Numbered from the stretch's first letter, positions 34,513 through 45,975 are shown. The stretch: 64,000 nt of DNA from Rhizophagus clarus (GCA_015698045.1 BLAL01000169.1:248001-312000); one strand, 5' to 3'. Program-made: numbers and translations. The notes: generated by a model from the letters alone, not told the origin.

Positions 34513-35277
34513 GGTAATTAATTCTTATTACTATCAAACGATTAAATTTTTAAAAAATTTTTAATTTTTTTTTTATCTTAAATCATAGAGTTAATTGTAC
34601 AGATATGTGAATAGTGAATATTGTAAAAATGGAGGACGGAAATTGGATTCCGAATTTTTTAAATGTACAAATGCAATATTTGTCAATTATTTAAAATTTC
34701 GTTATATTTCATGTATGTATGTATGTATGTAACTTTTTATTTAAATAATAAATTTAAAACATTTATATCATTAAATTGTCGTATTGGTTATCCACGAGTA
34801 AGATACTACTCTATTTTATCATCGTATATCGTAAATTATAAATCAAAAAAAAAAAAAGAAAAAGAAAAACGATTACAAAAAATTTTTAACTAAATTATTT
34901 TTATCTTCACTTTCGACTTTGAAAAAAAAAAACTAATAAATAGGTAATAATTTCATAAAAAGCCAAAGGAAATTATAGAATATTTTGTATCGGATTTTAA
35001 CTATTTCAGCAACACATATTCGGCAAATGAAACGATAGCTTAATTTAATTATGCAAATGCAAAATTTCTATTTGTATTCACATCAATTGTCAATTAAATT
35101 TTTTTAATATTGAAAATTTATGATTTCTTCGTTTTCAATACGCAGTTTTTAATCAAAATAATATGATTGACATTGGGCTAATCACTCTTTAATTTCTCAC
35201 AAACCTAGTTCTCCTTTTGCAAATATTTTATTAGTCGAATACATTTATACTTATGAATTGGATGAGAGGTATGAGAA

Positions 35278-36110
35278 ATACAATGTATTATCATCCGCGA
35301 AATTTCAAAAATTGGACAAGTGGTAATTGGTATAATGATATTGGCGAATTTATGAATAACTTATGACGAGTGTTTTGTGATATTAAATTTATAGCTAAAG
35401 GAGTTTAGACAAACGGATCGATTAACGTATACTAGATAATGATCAAAATTCAAAATTGGGAAAAGATATGGTCAAAATATAGTTGTAGCGTTGAAACATT
35501 ATATTAAAATTTATGAGGGAAGTATATTATTAATAAAAAATTTCATTTTAACTTTTTATTTCTTATATAGATTAAATTACATCAAAAAATATATATTCTC
35601 TAATCATTATTTTTTACGGGATCCAGAAACAAAAATTGTATTGTGATTTTAGCGGAACATGCGGAGTGGAAAGTTTACAAAATTAATTGGATGAAAGTCA
35701 TAATAAATTAATTTGGAGAGATTGGCTTGATCATTTATTTGATAATGCATTTGGATTTCAATATTCGTACGGTAATAATTTGTTGAAGTCTTTATATTAT
35801 GGCAACTGTTATAAGAATATGTAAATTTGCATCAGAAAGTACAAAAACGTGTTTTGCTTTGAAATTTTAAGAAAAAAGTCGTGCTAAAGACACCAACATT
35901 TATAGTTTCGGTATAATTATGCATGAAGCATCTTCCAGATCCCTCCATATCATGATATAAGTCGTGATGAAAATTTAATAATAAAAGACTTAGGCCAAGG
36001 TAAGTACTCGATTAATTGTTTAAACGCGAATCTATTAACAAAAGAAGAATGGTGAATTAAATTTAAGGATCAAGTGGAATTACCAATACAAATTAAAGAA
36101 TTAGTAATAC
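35278..36110 (+). pseudogene. WTSGN-family kinase relic
   Basis: Fragments in family order: YYHPRNFKNWTSGN (35290-35330), an eroded loop region, DPETK (~35620), a decayed C-lobe and IYSFGIIMHEAS (~35900), with SLHIMI*VVMKI marking the GLPPYHDVSHDE region shifted. Stops interrupt nearly every segment. It lies downstream of the first hairpin gene, mirroring the kinase downstream of the second. Confidence 0.7.
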
Positions 36111-36114
36111 AGTA

Positions 36115-36540
36115 ATTTATCAAATAGGTATGTATCTTCTATGTATTTACGTATAAATTATGTAAGATCTAATAACTAGATTACTTAACAATCTTTGTTG
36201 ATCACAAAACAAACGAATAACCAAAATCCTATTATCTTTTACGCGTACAATAATAAGACTATGGGAAATGTATTCTGTATTATCTATTCGGTTAATTTAA
36301 TTCAAATGCTCAATAAATACTACTTCGTTTTGAATCGTCCAAACAATTTGACTCGTATGACAAACAATCCCAAAGCACGCAGTAATGCCTCTCAAACAAT
36401 AATGTAACAGAATTATTATTGTACTCCACTATAGGATGTTACATGAATTACTTTCGTGAGTAAAAAGAGTTTGTTTAATTAAAGCTTAATTAATTATAAC
36501 GTCACAATATCTGTATTAATGTATTTGTCTGTCTTACATA
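36115..36540. other. intergenic between duplicated cassettes
   Basis: No gene recognised. A 70-codon frame at 36195-36407 is probably chance. Confidence 0.4.
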
Positions 36541-36544
36541 ACAG

Positions 36545-36567
36545 TTGGCGTATTAGAATGATTGCGC
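36545..36567 (+). promoter_or_regulatory. upstream block conserved between the two paralogous genes (copy 2)
   Basis: TTGGCGTATTAGAATGATTG and the following GCGC/TTTACCATTA align with the block at 33237. Distance to the ATG is about 107 bp here and about 175 bp in copy 1. Confidence 0.4.
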
Positions 36568-36673
36568 TTTACCATTAAAATAAAAAACCGGTTTTTATAA
36601 CATGTATAAATATTGTGGTAATTTTTAATAATAAAATACGTAAATTTTTTTTTTTTCAACTTTTCTTAGAAAA

Positions 36674-37717
36674 ATGACAAATATTGACGGAAATATTTCA
36701 GAACCTACTGTCGATAATCGTAGAACTTCTGAGTCTATTAACGTTAATCCATTCGAAAATGATGTAGCACCAAATTTTATCAAAAATCTTGGACAAACTG
36801 TCATTGAAAATTTTAAAAAATGTTCAGAAGATATTATAATTGGTAATAGTGAAATTATGACTATTGTTAATCAAGCGATCGGAAAGCAACGTGATATTTT
36901 TCGTAGATTTATTGAAACTTCAATTGAATCCAGCAATAATTTATCGGCGTTTTCAATCGATATTTTATATTTCGTTGATTGTTTTAAAAATACTGATCAA
37001 CATTCTAATGGAGAAGTTCGAGCTTCATTAAAAGATCTTTTAAAAGAATCTAAAAGAAACTGTAAATCAACTGAAATATTAAAAAGTATATTATCTAGAG
37101 AAACTACGGGAGAAGAAATTAATGAAACTGAATTCAAGAAAAAATTAAGTATGATTCTTGATGATGAAACTATTGGAATGAAAGAGAAATTAACGAAAAT
37201 TCATAACTTCTTAAAAGAATATATTAATGATATTAATAAATCTCCTCATAAAATTGATTCAGTACAAAATTCATTAGTTAGAGCAAAAGTTAATAATATA
37301 TTACAAGCTTTCAAGGATCATCCTATTTGTGGAACATTAGGGACAATATTTTTCTTCTTGGGTTTTGCATTTGTTGATTTTTTATTTATGGCTGTATTAA
37401 TTTATGTTTCAGGATCTGCTAGTGTCCTTTGTAATGATGTAATCATGAAACATGAACGAGATAATTTAGTTAAGAAAATAAATCAAGTTCGGGATGGTTT
37501 ATTTTCAATTGTTTTAGAAATTGGTCAAATAGAAGTTTTTTGGATTGAACAAATCGAAAGGATTAAATATCTTATTAATAATCTACCGAGCTTTAATCAC
37601 AATAAAAGAAAGAAAATTGCTAATCAAATTGAAAAAAGATGGAAAGATGTAGAAGAGGATTGCAAAAATTATTCTAGATTAATGAAAAATGTATTGAATA
37701 GAGATAGGTTAAATTGA
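36674..37717 (+). CDS. helical protein with one central hydrophobic hairpin, paralogue 2
   Basis: A 347-residue intronless frame collinear with the gene at 33433. The Ser-rich N-terminal tract is shorter, while NPFENDVAPNFIKNLGQT, DDETIGMKEKLTKIHNFLKE and the C-terminal WKDVEEDCKNYSRLMKNVLN are nearly unchanged. The central hydrophobic hairpin (about residues 222-255) keeps its pattern although its residues are the most changed part (GTIFFFLGFAFVDFLFMAVL). No signal peptide. Both copies are open end to end, so selection has probably kept both. Similarity extends into the 3' flank (ATGTACAAATG... TGGCTATC-ACGAG), showing a segmental duplication. Confidence 0.75.
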   Translation: MTNIDGNISEPTVDNRRTSESINVNPFENDVAPNFIKNLGQTVIENFKKCSEDIIIGNSEIMTIVNQAIGKQRDIFRRFIETSIESSNNLSAFSIDILYFVDCFKNTDQHSNGEVRASLKDLLKESKRNCKSTEILKSILSRETTGEEINETEFKKKLSMILDDETIGMKEKLTKIHNFLKEYINDINKSPHKIDSVQNSLVRAKVNNILQAFKDHPICGTLGTIFFFLGFAFVDFLFMAVLIYVSGSASVLCNDVIMKHERDNLVKKINQVRDGLFSIVLEIGQIEVFWIEQIERIKYLINNLPSFNHNKRKKIANQIEKRWKDVEEDCKNYSRLMKNVLNRDRLN

Positions 37718-37759
37718 AATTAAGATAATTAACCATCCTCTTATTATAGTCGGAGAATT

Positions 37760-38880
37760 ATAATCGTATATTAACGCATAGATTCATGAGAGATCAGAGT
37801 ACGGAAAATGGATTCTCTCTCTTTCTCTAAATTTTTACAAATGTACAAATGGTTTTACAAATTTCATGTACTACGTTTCTAATCTCTTTATTCTAAACAA
37901 TAAACTCGGTTTTTATATTAAAAAACTAACTCAACTTATTAAATTGCGTGTTGGCTATCTACGAGCAAGAATTTTCTTTCTTTCTCGTATATCATAAATC
38001 CATTAAGTCAAAAAAAGCAATTACTTAAAATTTCAATTAAATTTCTTAAATTATTTTTTAACCTTGGAATAAAATACCATGCCTTACGGGTTATTAATGA
38101 ATGCTAAGTCGCACAAGTGGTAATTCGATTATTACTAAAAAAATTTTATTTTTATTAAATAAAATCCTTAAAAATTAATATGTCTTAATTATAATTTTCA
38201 TTTAAATTTGATCTTTACTTTCTAATCCACTAATTTGATTTGAAAACATTGTATTAACAAAAAAATAAGTATTTATCACTTTCGTTAATTTTCAAATTAG
38301 TATTTATATTTAAAATTTTCGTAACTGTTATGTCAATGAATTTTTCAATCTATTATTTTTATCCTTTTAAAATTGAGGTGGGTTCATTAGCTTGATTTAA
38401 CTGCTTTATTTTTCAAATTTTACATTTTTCAGGAGTGTACATTTGGCTAAAATGATTGATGGCACGTCTCGAAAATATAGGAATTTATTGTTAAGCGGGA
38501 TTTAATCGCACGATTTCAGTTTTTTTTGAGTCATGACAATATTAAGTTACGTCAAAATTTTGCAATTCTGAAATTAAATTTCAATAATACAGACTGAACC
38601 GCCTATTATAACACCCGACCTACAATAAAATTGAATAATACTTTGATGCGGTATATGGACGATTCTATTAGAATTAGTATACAGTGCAGAAGATATGAGC
38701 TATGCGGTAATTACCTTATTATGATATGATTTTAATATCATCAACTAATTACTGTATTTAAAGAAAAAATTTTTAAATTTATTTCTAATACTTTTTCAAT
38801 GTTAATATGTGTCAACATTTATATTTATTGATATTTAATTTTCTTTTAAATTTTTAATTTAGTCGGCTTGTAATCCTTTG
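37760..38880. other. duplicated 3' flank, then intergenic DNA
   Basis: 37760-38010 matches the flank after the first paralogue (34610-34860). At about 38107-38125 SRTSGNS looks like a last trace of a WTSGN motif, at the same relative place as the kinase relic after paralogue 1. The rest shows no gene. Confidence 0.5.
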
Positions 38881-38910
38881 GGCGATCCCGTAGATTTCGA
38901 TTACACAACT
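38881..38910 (+). promoter_or_regulatory. shared upstream motif of kinase genes (copy 2)
   Basis: GGCGATCCCGTAGATTTCGA-TTACACAAC resembles ACGATCTCGGAAATTCTATT-ACACAAG at 58681, each 110-165 bp before a kinase ATG. Confidence 0.42.
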
Positions 38911-39004
38911 TTAATTTATTACAACAAATCAATCATATTGTAGTACATTGACCTACATGATACATAAATAAGACTTTGTTTACGGGTCAGCTTTTCTTGT
39001 AAAT

Positions 39005-40455
39005 ATGAACTTAGACAAGTGTAAAGAATGTTTCCAAGAGTATGATGTCAGAAGTAAATGGTGTGGTCCATGTAATGTAAAACACTTTAGGTTGAATTTT
39101 GAAAATTGGACCAGTGGCAATAATGATATTGACAAATTCATTCAAGATACTCAATTATCAATTCGAATTTACGGAGACAAAATATTAGAATGGATACCTT
39201 ATGATAGATTTTATGATATTGAATATATTGCAAAAGGTGGATTTGGCAAAGTATATCGAGCAAATTGGATTGACGGGTTTGTAATTAATTGGGATAACGA
39301 AAATCAAAATTGGAGGAGATATGGTGATAGAGTTGTGGCTCTGAAAAGTTTAAATAATTCACATAATGTTACATTAGAATTTATAAATGAGGTATAAATT
39401 GAATTTATTATTTATTAAAAAATTCGTAAATTTCAATTTTTTAAAAAAACGTTTCTTTATAATTGTATTAGATTATGTTGCACCATAAAGTGAATTATCG
39501 TGCTATTATTGGACTTTATGGTATAACTCGAGATCCAAAAACAAAAAATTATATAATGGTCTTAGATTATGCAGAGAATGGAAACTTACGAGATTATTTA
39601 AATCAAAATTATAATAAATTAGATTGGAGGGTTAAGATTACTTATTTACTTGATATTGCATCTGGTCTTGAACATATTCATGAAAATGAATTAATTCATC
39701 GAGATTTGCATATTGGCAATTTACTTCATAGGAGAAATATCTTTATTACAGATATGGGATTATGTAAACCTGCAAATTATAATGCATCAGAAAATACGAA
39801 GAATTGTATATATGGCGTTTTGCCTTACATCGCTCCTGAAATTTTAAGAGGACAAAATTATACTAAAGCATCTGATATTTACAGTTTTGGTATAATTATG
39901 TATGAAATAATTTCTGGACTACCTCCATACTATGATGTAAGCCATGATAAAATTTTAGCAATAAAAATTTGTCAAGGACTTAGGCCAAAGTTTAACATTA
40001 AAGTACCACAATTAATTGTGCATTTGATTAAAAGATGTTTAGATGCAAATTCATTAAAACGACCTAATGCAAAAGAAATTAAAGAAATTTTATATCAATG
40101 GTGGATTAAGTTGAAGGATCAAATAGAGTTACAGAAACAAATTAAAGAAGCAGAAGAGATAAATAATAATTTATTAACTAGTAACATACCTTCAACCAGT
40201 TTATCATATGAGACACATGCAGAAGCTATTTATACAAGTAGATTACTTAATTTTAATGATCTTCCGGAACCGAAAAATTCTGATGATTATTATGAGCAAG
40301 AAGATAATTTAATAAGTATGAAATATTCAGGTAATTAATAATTTATTTGATAATACAATTGTATAAACGCTAATATAAACGTTTTTCATTAAACAGAGTC
40401 TTTACAAATTGATGTCTCTCAATTGAAAATTAATGAAAATAATATTTATAATTAG
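39005..40455 (+). CDS. WTSGN-family protein kinase, intact
   Basis: Three exons (39005-39391, 39472-40330, 40397-40455) join in phase to 434 residues. The head has CKEC...CGPC (zinc-ribbon-like), then NFENWTSGNNDIDKFIQ and LEWIPYDRF. The kinase domain has YIAKGGFGKVYRANW, Lys in VALKSL, LIHRDLHIGN with the catalytic Asp, ITDMGLCKP (DMG for DFG), APEILRGQNY and DIYSFGIIMYE. The tail carries a Gln/Glu/Lys-rich helix (LQKQIKEAEEINN), YTSRLLNF and EPKNSDDYYEQ, and ends SLQIDVSQLKINE. It is probably a cytoplasmic TKL-like Ser/Thr kinase. It lies downstream of hairpin paralogue 2 and 1.2 kb from, and convergent with, the MACPF gene. It is the best reference for the broken copies in this window. Confidence 0.9.
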
Positions 40456-40459
40456 TAAA

Positions 40460-41020
40460 TATATACGTAATATACGAAGCAAGCTTTGAAATTTTTTATT
40501 TTGATTATTATCTTTTTTTTCGTTCACTATAACCCATTATAAAAAATTCTTCAAGAAAATTTAATAATGATTAGTACCTTCATTCTTAATTAACATGAAT
40601 GAAATAAAACCATTTTGTTTGTGAATGAATAATTATTTGATCTATTTTAAGCTCATAAATTTGGATTCCTGTGTGCCAATTTTCAAAAACTCCAGCACGT
40701 GATTTTATGGATAATTTGTAATGCTCCTTTATCTCATTCTCCGAGCTAAACGTAGGAATCTATATACGTTTGTAAAAATTAAAGGCGAGTTTATCTCGCC
40801 GAATTTTGCATTTCATTGTAAAAAAATATTTACGATTAATACTATTAATATATAATCCAGTATTTATTTTCTCATATGTTAAAAAAAAAAATTCGTTTGT
40901 TATTCTGTGCCAATTTTAAAAATTAAAGTACGTCCTAGACTCACGTAACGTTCAATAGTATGGGGACGAGCTATAAATTTTTATACTTTTTTTTCGTTGT
41001 TTTGTTTGAAAAAATACTGG
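40460..41020. other. intergenic, no gene seen
   Basis: AT-rich DNA with no recognised feature. Confidence 0.4.
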
Positions 41021-41029
41021 AGATAATTG

Positions 41030-41510
41030 ATGTAAAGCGTATAATGTAAAATATTTTCAACAAAATTTTAAAAATTGGACCAAGTAATGATGATGCGATA
41101 AAATAAATTTATTTAATTTATTCAATTGTCAGGCAAATTCTTCTCATAAACATTAATATTAGGGTGGATACCTTACAATAAATTTAAAAATTTAACGATA
41201 TTGATGAATATATTGCAAAAGACGGTAATGAATTGATTGTTGGATTTATATATAAAAAAATCAAAATTGGAGACGCTATGATTTAAATAAATTTATAGCT
41301 TTGAAAAGGTATAATAGTTCGGAAAATATTAAGAATTTATTAATGAAACTGGCTAATGCATTTAAAAAACGTATTTATAAATTATCATGCATTGTAAGTC
41401 TGATGAAAACATCGACTATTCTGTTGTTATAATTTATGGAATCACACAAGACCCTAGAGAATGGAAGTTTACGAAATTATTTGGAGAATATGTACAGTAC
41501 GTATTTATAT
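41030..41510 (+). pseudogene. WTSGN-family kinase relic
   Basis: Remnants in order: a VKHFQQNFKNWTK-like piece (~41050-41090), GWIPYNKF-like and EYIAKDG-like pieces (41160-41225), WRRYDLNKFIALKR (~41265-41310), then after a decayed intron IYGITQDPREW and FTKLFGE (41430-41490). Stops and shifts occur throughout and it ends before the catalytic loop. Confidence 0.65.
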
Positions 41511-41673
41511 CTAAGACTTCGGATAATTGAGAGTTGTGAAAGGATATGTTTAATAAGCTAATAATGAATTAATGTAATTGATAAATCTTACTGAGAAAGG
41601 TTAACTATGACTCCATTTTTAATTGATTTTTTTACACAATCTTTGTTGTCTACCAAACATACATTACTCGCTT

Positions 41674-43233
41674 TTAACATTCCATTCCTACTTTTACCCA
41701 TTGGATTTCAATATTATTATACTTTTTTTTGCCTGTTTGAGGTTTTATGCGATAGAGGGTAATTGATGGTTTATCTTTGTTTTTACAGTCTATCTGTAAT
41801 GCAAACTCATCACTTAGAACATTAGCAAAGAGTTGTTCGGTTTCTTTAAGATTCACGTGAAAATCGATTACTTGAAAATTTTGCTGAGGTTCGAGTTCAA
41901 ATTCTTTAACGAGCTCAGTTTTTTCTTGAAGAATAACTTGGGTAAAAATTCTTTTAATTTCTTTTTGCATTCCTTCATCAAGAATATCAAAAATTGAAGT
42001 GACATTATCACGTTTAATCACTCCCCATTTTGTGTAATCTTCAAGGGATTTAATCCATTCTGAGAGATACAAAAAATTTAAATTGACTTAAACATCACGA
42101 TAGTGTTTAACAAATAAAAAGGTTTGAAATGTTTACAATTTCTTACCTTGATGGTTCCCATAATATGTTCCGCCGATTGCTGTGAAATGAATAAGCTCAT
42201 TTTTTTCTTCCTGTCTTTTCGAATCATTGATGTTATTTGTACTTGCACAACTTGCATTAAAAGGTTGTACAGATAATTCCAGCTTAATCTCGACTGCTTG
42301 AGTTGAGGAATCTGTTATTTCAGAAGTCTTAGATTTGGTATCATGAAAGTCCAATTTACCACCCATGTAAATTGTTTGATACCAGTATGAGCCATATTCT
42401 TCCTTAATGATATCGAGTGATTTACGTTTCTCTTCGAAGGAGGAGTTTGAATGAATTACTTCGTCGACGGCCTTCTCGAATTCGTCTGTAGGTTCAATTT
42501 TATCCATCGTTAGAGTGATGATTGCTTCCTGTCGGTAATGAGTAGTTGAAGTACTTGAATTTCCGGTAACTGTGTCTACGTCATGTGTTGTTCCAGCGGA
42601 AATTCCAAGTTGAGCCCTTATTGGAATAATTGAAAAAACAATAATTTAAAAATTCATTGTGTACTAAAGTTTATCAACTTTATGGTTCACTTACAATAAA
42701 GAAGAGCCAAAACCAGCCGATTTTTTTTCTTGATTAGTCATTTTATTTCCTTGCTCATCATCTTTATTAAGAGAGCTAGAATAATTACTTTTAACAATTT
42801 TAATAGGGTCCTCCATAATCTTGAATGCTTTTGATTTTGCACTGACTGTATTATTTTCCGCCGTAAAGTTCACGCCATATTCCAAATTATTATCTCTGAC
42901 AATCCTGTTCCAATCGAGTTCATCTACTTTATGTAATATATAAATCACATTTTCATAAATATTATCAGTTAACTTGATTTCCTTTTCATCAGATTTCCGG
43001 ATTATATCTTTTTGATTATCAAGAAAATACATATTTGATCCCATTTTTATATCTTCATCTTCACATAGTTCTTGTCGTACTTTGAAAAGGGAAGCATTAC
43101 GATTGAAAGTGCGTTTGTACCGATTTTTTCCCTTTTCTTCATATGGTTCTATTTCAATAGACACACTTACTCGTATATTTTCACCAAAGCATGTTAGTTG
43201 GTTTGCGTATAGTAAGAACGAGAAACTATTCAT
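41674..43233 (-). CDS. MACPF (perforin-like) domain protein with a beta-grasp-like N-terminus
   Basis: Exons 43233-42695, 42616-42147 and 42059-41674 (introns with GTAAGT and GTAAGA donors) join in phase to about 464 residues. The N-terminal ~110 residues, with SLFKVRQELCEDEDIK and YFLDNQKDII, look like a ubiquitin-like/beta-grasp domain. The middle and C-terminal parts fit MACPF: an AVDEVI helix, YGSYWYQTIYMGGKL (the Y-G-(T/S)-x-[YFW] plus GGK signature), GGTYYGN and then EWIKSLEDYTKWGVIKRDN, which in this family precedes the domain's end. No signal peptide is seen, so it may act in the cytoplasm or leave by another route. MACPF proteins insert into membranes as oligomers; activity here is not shown. 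A TATA-like TATATAG lies near 43361. Confidence 0.72.
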
Positions 43234-43299
43234 TTGAAAATTGGATGAAAATTAAGGAGAGTTTTTGTTTTTCACACGATGGTAACAACGCTTTTCCTT

Positions 43300-44050
43300 T
43301 GTGATTTATTTAACGTAACAACGTAACAATGATATGCATTTTAATAGCTTCACTGTAACATATATAGTTGTCACACAATTATTATGCTACGTTAGATCTA
43401 TTGATTTATACCCAGCCAAATGATCGACGTAGTTTATAAAGTTGCAAGTCTGTGCAGCCAAGAAACTGTTCATGGATAAATCTGTAAGACAATTTTGACC
43501 GTTGTAATACTTAGTTAGGCTCCATTTTAGAAGTACTAAAATAGACAGAGATTAGTTATACGTTTTAAAATAATAACTACTGCGTCTAATACCAAATATT
43601 AATTATACAAATTCCTAAGTATTGCAATAGTAATTACGTAATATTTCAATTCTAAACTTAAAATAACTATATATAGAACTCGTTAATAGTGTATCAATAA
43701 AATTATTTATTTTTCATCTCACTTATATGCAAAACTCATATCTTTTGGGATAAAGATACTAGGAATTGAATTTTACTTGACAAGATTCTGAGATTTCTGG
43801 GATGTCATAAAATTTAGTTTTTAGGTGGAAAATGAAAAAGATAATATTCTTTTTTTTTTCCAAATTAATTAATTTTTTGCGTAATGAACAGATCTCTAAC
43901 TTTTCTTTTATAATTTTCAGTTTCTTTCTGGTATGGATGTAAGTGATATGATTTCTTTTTAAAAATCTCAAAATATTTTCTTGCTATAGATATATGGTAA
44001 TACAATATGAGATTCCCTTAAATCTGAATTTATATCTAATATTTAGAATC
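43300..44050. other. intergenic, no gene seen
   Basis: AT-rich DNA, no recognised feature beyond the upstream region of the MACPF gene. Confidence 0.4.
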
Positions 44051-44059
44051 TTAATTAAG

Positions 44060-44190
44060 ACAGAATATCTGATATTTATAATTTTGGTATAATTAAGTAT
44101 GAAATGCATAAAATAATTTCTGGATTACCTCCTGTAAAGCAATGATAAAAAATTTTCACACTATTTTTTTTAACAATAAAATTTGTCAAG
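44060..44190 (+). pseudogene. kinase relic (C-lobe fragment)
   Basis: SDIYNFGIIKYE (44066-44100), IISGLPP and a KICQG trace (~44178) are the C-lobe segment of the WTSGN kinases. It runs directly into a half-copy of the hAT-type MITE, recalling the MITE-interrupted kinase at 20.6 kb. Confidence 0.6.
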
Positions 44191-44194
44191 GGAC

Positions 44195-44545
44195 AACGGA
44201 ATAATTTTTCTCATAATATTAAATAGTGCCGATTTTGTGATCTTTCGACGATACATAAAATCACGTGATCAACACAAAATTAAAATTCGCCTATAATTTC
44301 AAAAAGTAAGAATAATATATATATATATAAATTTAATCATAGTTTTTAAATGAATTCTCGGTTGAAAAAGTCTACTTTTTTGAAAATATTACAAAATATT
44401 TATAATTAACCAATCGGTTTTTTTATAGGTTTCTTTATATAAAACCGTCGATTAACCGGTCGGTCTTGGATTGAAACCGAACCGATAACCGAACCGGTAA
44501 AATCCGGTTATGATCGATTATAACCAAACTTTTGACATCTTTATT
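44195..44545 (-). mobile_element. half-copy of the 20578-type hAT MITE (left half, inverted)
   Basis: The reverse complement matches the left half of the 523-bp MITE: ...ACCGAACCGATAACCGAACC, AACTTTTGACATCTTTA at the outer end (cf. TAGGGATGCCAAAAGTT) and the interior AAATCACGTGATCAACACAA. It is diverged and lacks the other half. Confidence 0.65.
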
Positions 44546-44738
44546 TATGTCATTAGATAGTTTATTACAAAACGATATTATTTATTGTGACAAACCTGAT
44601 ATAACTATATTCACTAAGGAACTAAGGATTTTATTTGATTGTTCAACTTAAACTTGTTACTCTTCTAGTACAGTTGTATATAATCATGTCTACCATTACT
44701 ATGATATGTAAAATTAAATTAACAGTAATAACATTATC

Positions 44739-44811
44739 GGGGGTCTAGCTCAGATGGTAGAGCGCTCGCTTAGCATGCGAGAGGTACTGAGATCGATACT
44801 CAGGTCCTCCA
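44739..44811 (+). tRNA. tRNA-Ala (AGC)
   Basis: A 73-nt cloverleaf without intron: acceptor GGGGGTC/GTCCTCC with discriminator A, D arm GCTC..GAGC, anticodon arm CTCGC-TTAGCAT-GCGAG, T arm CTGAG-ATCGATA-CTCAG. The anticodon is AGC, and the G3:U70 wobble pair that identifies tRNA-Ala to its synthetase is present. One acceptor position (6:67) is a U-U mismatch. A T15 run follows as Pol III terminator. The CCA end is not encoded, as expected for a nuclear gene. Confidence 0.95.
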
Positions 44812-44819
44812 ATTTCTCC

Positions 44820-44834
44820 TTTTTTTTTTTTTTT
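44820..44834 (+). terminator. Pol III terminator of tRNA-Ala
   Basis: Fifteen T in a row begin 9 nt after the tRNA end. Confidence 0.85.
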
Positions 44835-44849
44835 CTTTTCTTTTTCAAT

Positions 44850-45330
44850 ATTCACGTTTGTGTGAGAATACGATAACGCATAACATTTTTTTTATCCATT
44901 CAACCATCGAATTTACTGTATTTGCAAGCACCAATTTGAAGTTTTTTTTAATGTTTTGTGATTCTCATTCTAATTGATTTTTCGTTTTGCCAAACTCAGA
45001 CGTTTGTTTCAATACTTATTTGATTAACTTTTAAATATTTTCTATTAAGCAAGATAAAAGTATATCTTACTATATTTGGAGAAAAAAATTTTGATGACAA
45101 TACATGGATGAAATCATATAATATTTTCAAAATTTTATTCCAAAATTAATTACAACACATTTTATAACGTTCAAGTTATTCATTTTGTTAATTTAACTTT
45201 TTATTTCTAATAAGAAGTATTAATAATACAACATCCAACCTAGTTACCTTTCATCAGTTTCATGGATTGATAAATTGGGGGAAAAAGTATTCTCAGCAAA
45301 ATGTAAAAATAAAATTAGTGAAAATAAAAT
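44850..45330. other. intergenic, no gene seen
   Basis: AT-rich DNA between the tRNA and the second MITE half-copy. Confidence 0.4.
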
Positions 45331-45334
45331 AAAA

Positions 45335-45515
45335 TAAAAATTCATTCAATAATTTTCTTAATAATAGAATTATGTAAATTTAAATGTTGTATTAAATAGA
45401 ATAATAATTAACACTTTCTAATAATATTTTATTTATTTTGTAATCAATTTTGCGGTTCAGGTTCGGTTTTGGCTAAAAACTGCGGTTTTAAAACCGAAAC
45501 CGACCGTTGGAATCC
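45335..45515 (+). mobile_element. half-copy of the 20578-type hAT MITE (right half)
   Basis: AACACTTTCTAATAATA, GCGGTTCAGGTTCGGTTTTG and AAAACCGAAACCGACCGTTG followed by GAATCCTTA match the right half and right end of the 523-bp MITE. Together with the inverted left half at 44.2-44.5 kb it brackets the tRNA, but orientation shows they are not one element split by an insertion. Confidence 0.65.
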
Positions 45516-45519
45516 TTAG

Positions 45520-45975
45520 ACACAAACGCTTTCTTCAGATTTTATTTTATTATTTTCCAAAATAAAACTCCTCTTATCTATTATTGGAACCATGAGAACC
45601 ATGAAATGAATAATTGGTCATCAAAACGTTACCTTAAATGTATAAAAAAAAAATAAATTCATTTTCGTTGTTTTACACAAGAATTGTTATTTCAGTAAAA
45701 TTGAAGGCGTAAATAAATGAACGAAATTTTAAAACGGTTACGAATATTGGTATATCGAGATTAGACTGTATTTTATTTTGATATTTAAACACTAAGGTTA
45801 GAGTAAAGAGTAGTTTGTAATTTAGATAATTCTTTATGTTATATGAACTTATTCATTTATTGAATAAAGATACATATAAAATTTTGGTATTAATATACAA
45901 TTAATCTAGATGTTAGATAAGTAGTTTAATTTTAAAAATTTAATTAAAAAATTTATAATCTCATGAACGGTATTT
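45520..45975. other. intergenic, no gene seen
   Basis: AT-rich DNA downstream of the synthetase relic. Confidence 0.4.

Noticed and set aside
44195-45515. One hAT-type MITE split by insertion of a tRNA-bearing segment
   Set aside because: The left half is inverted relative to the right half, so a simple insertion cannot explain them.
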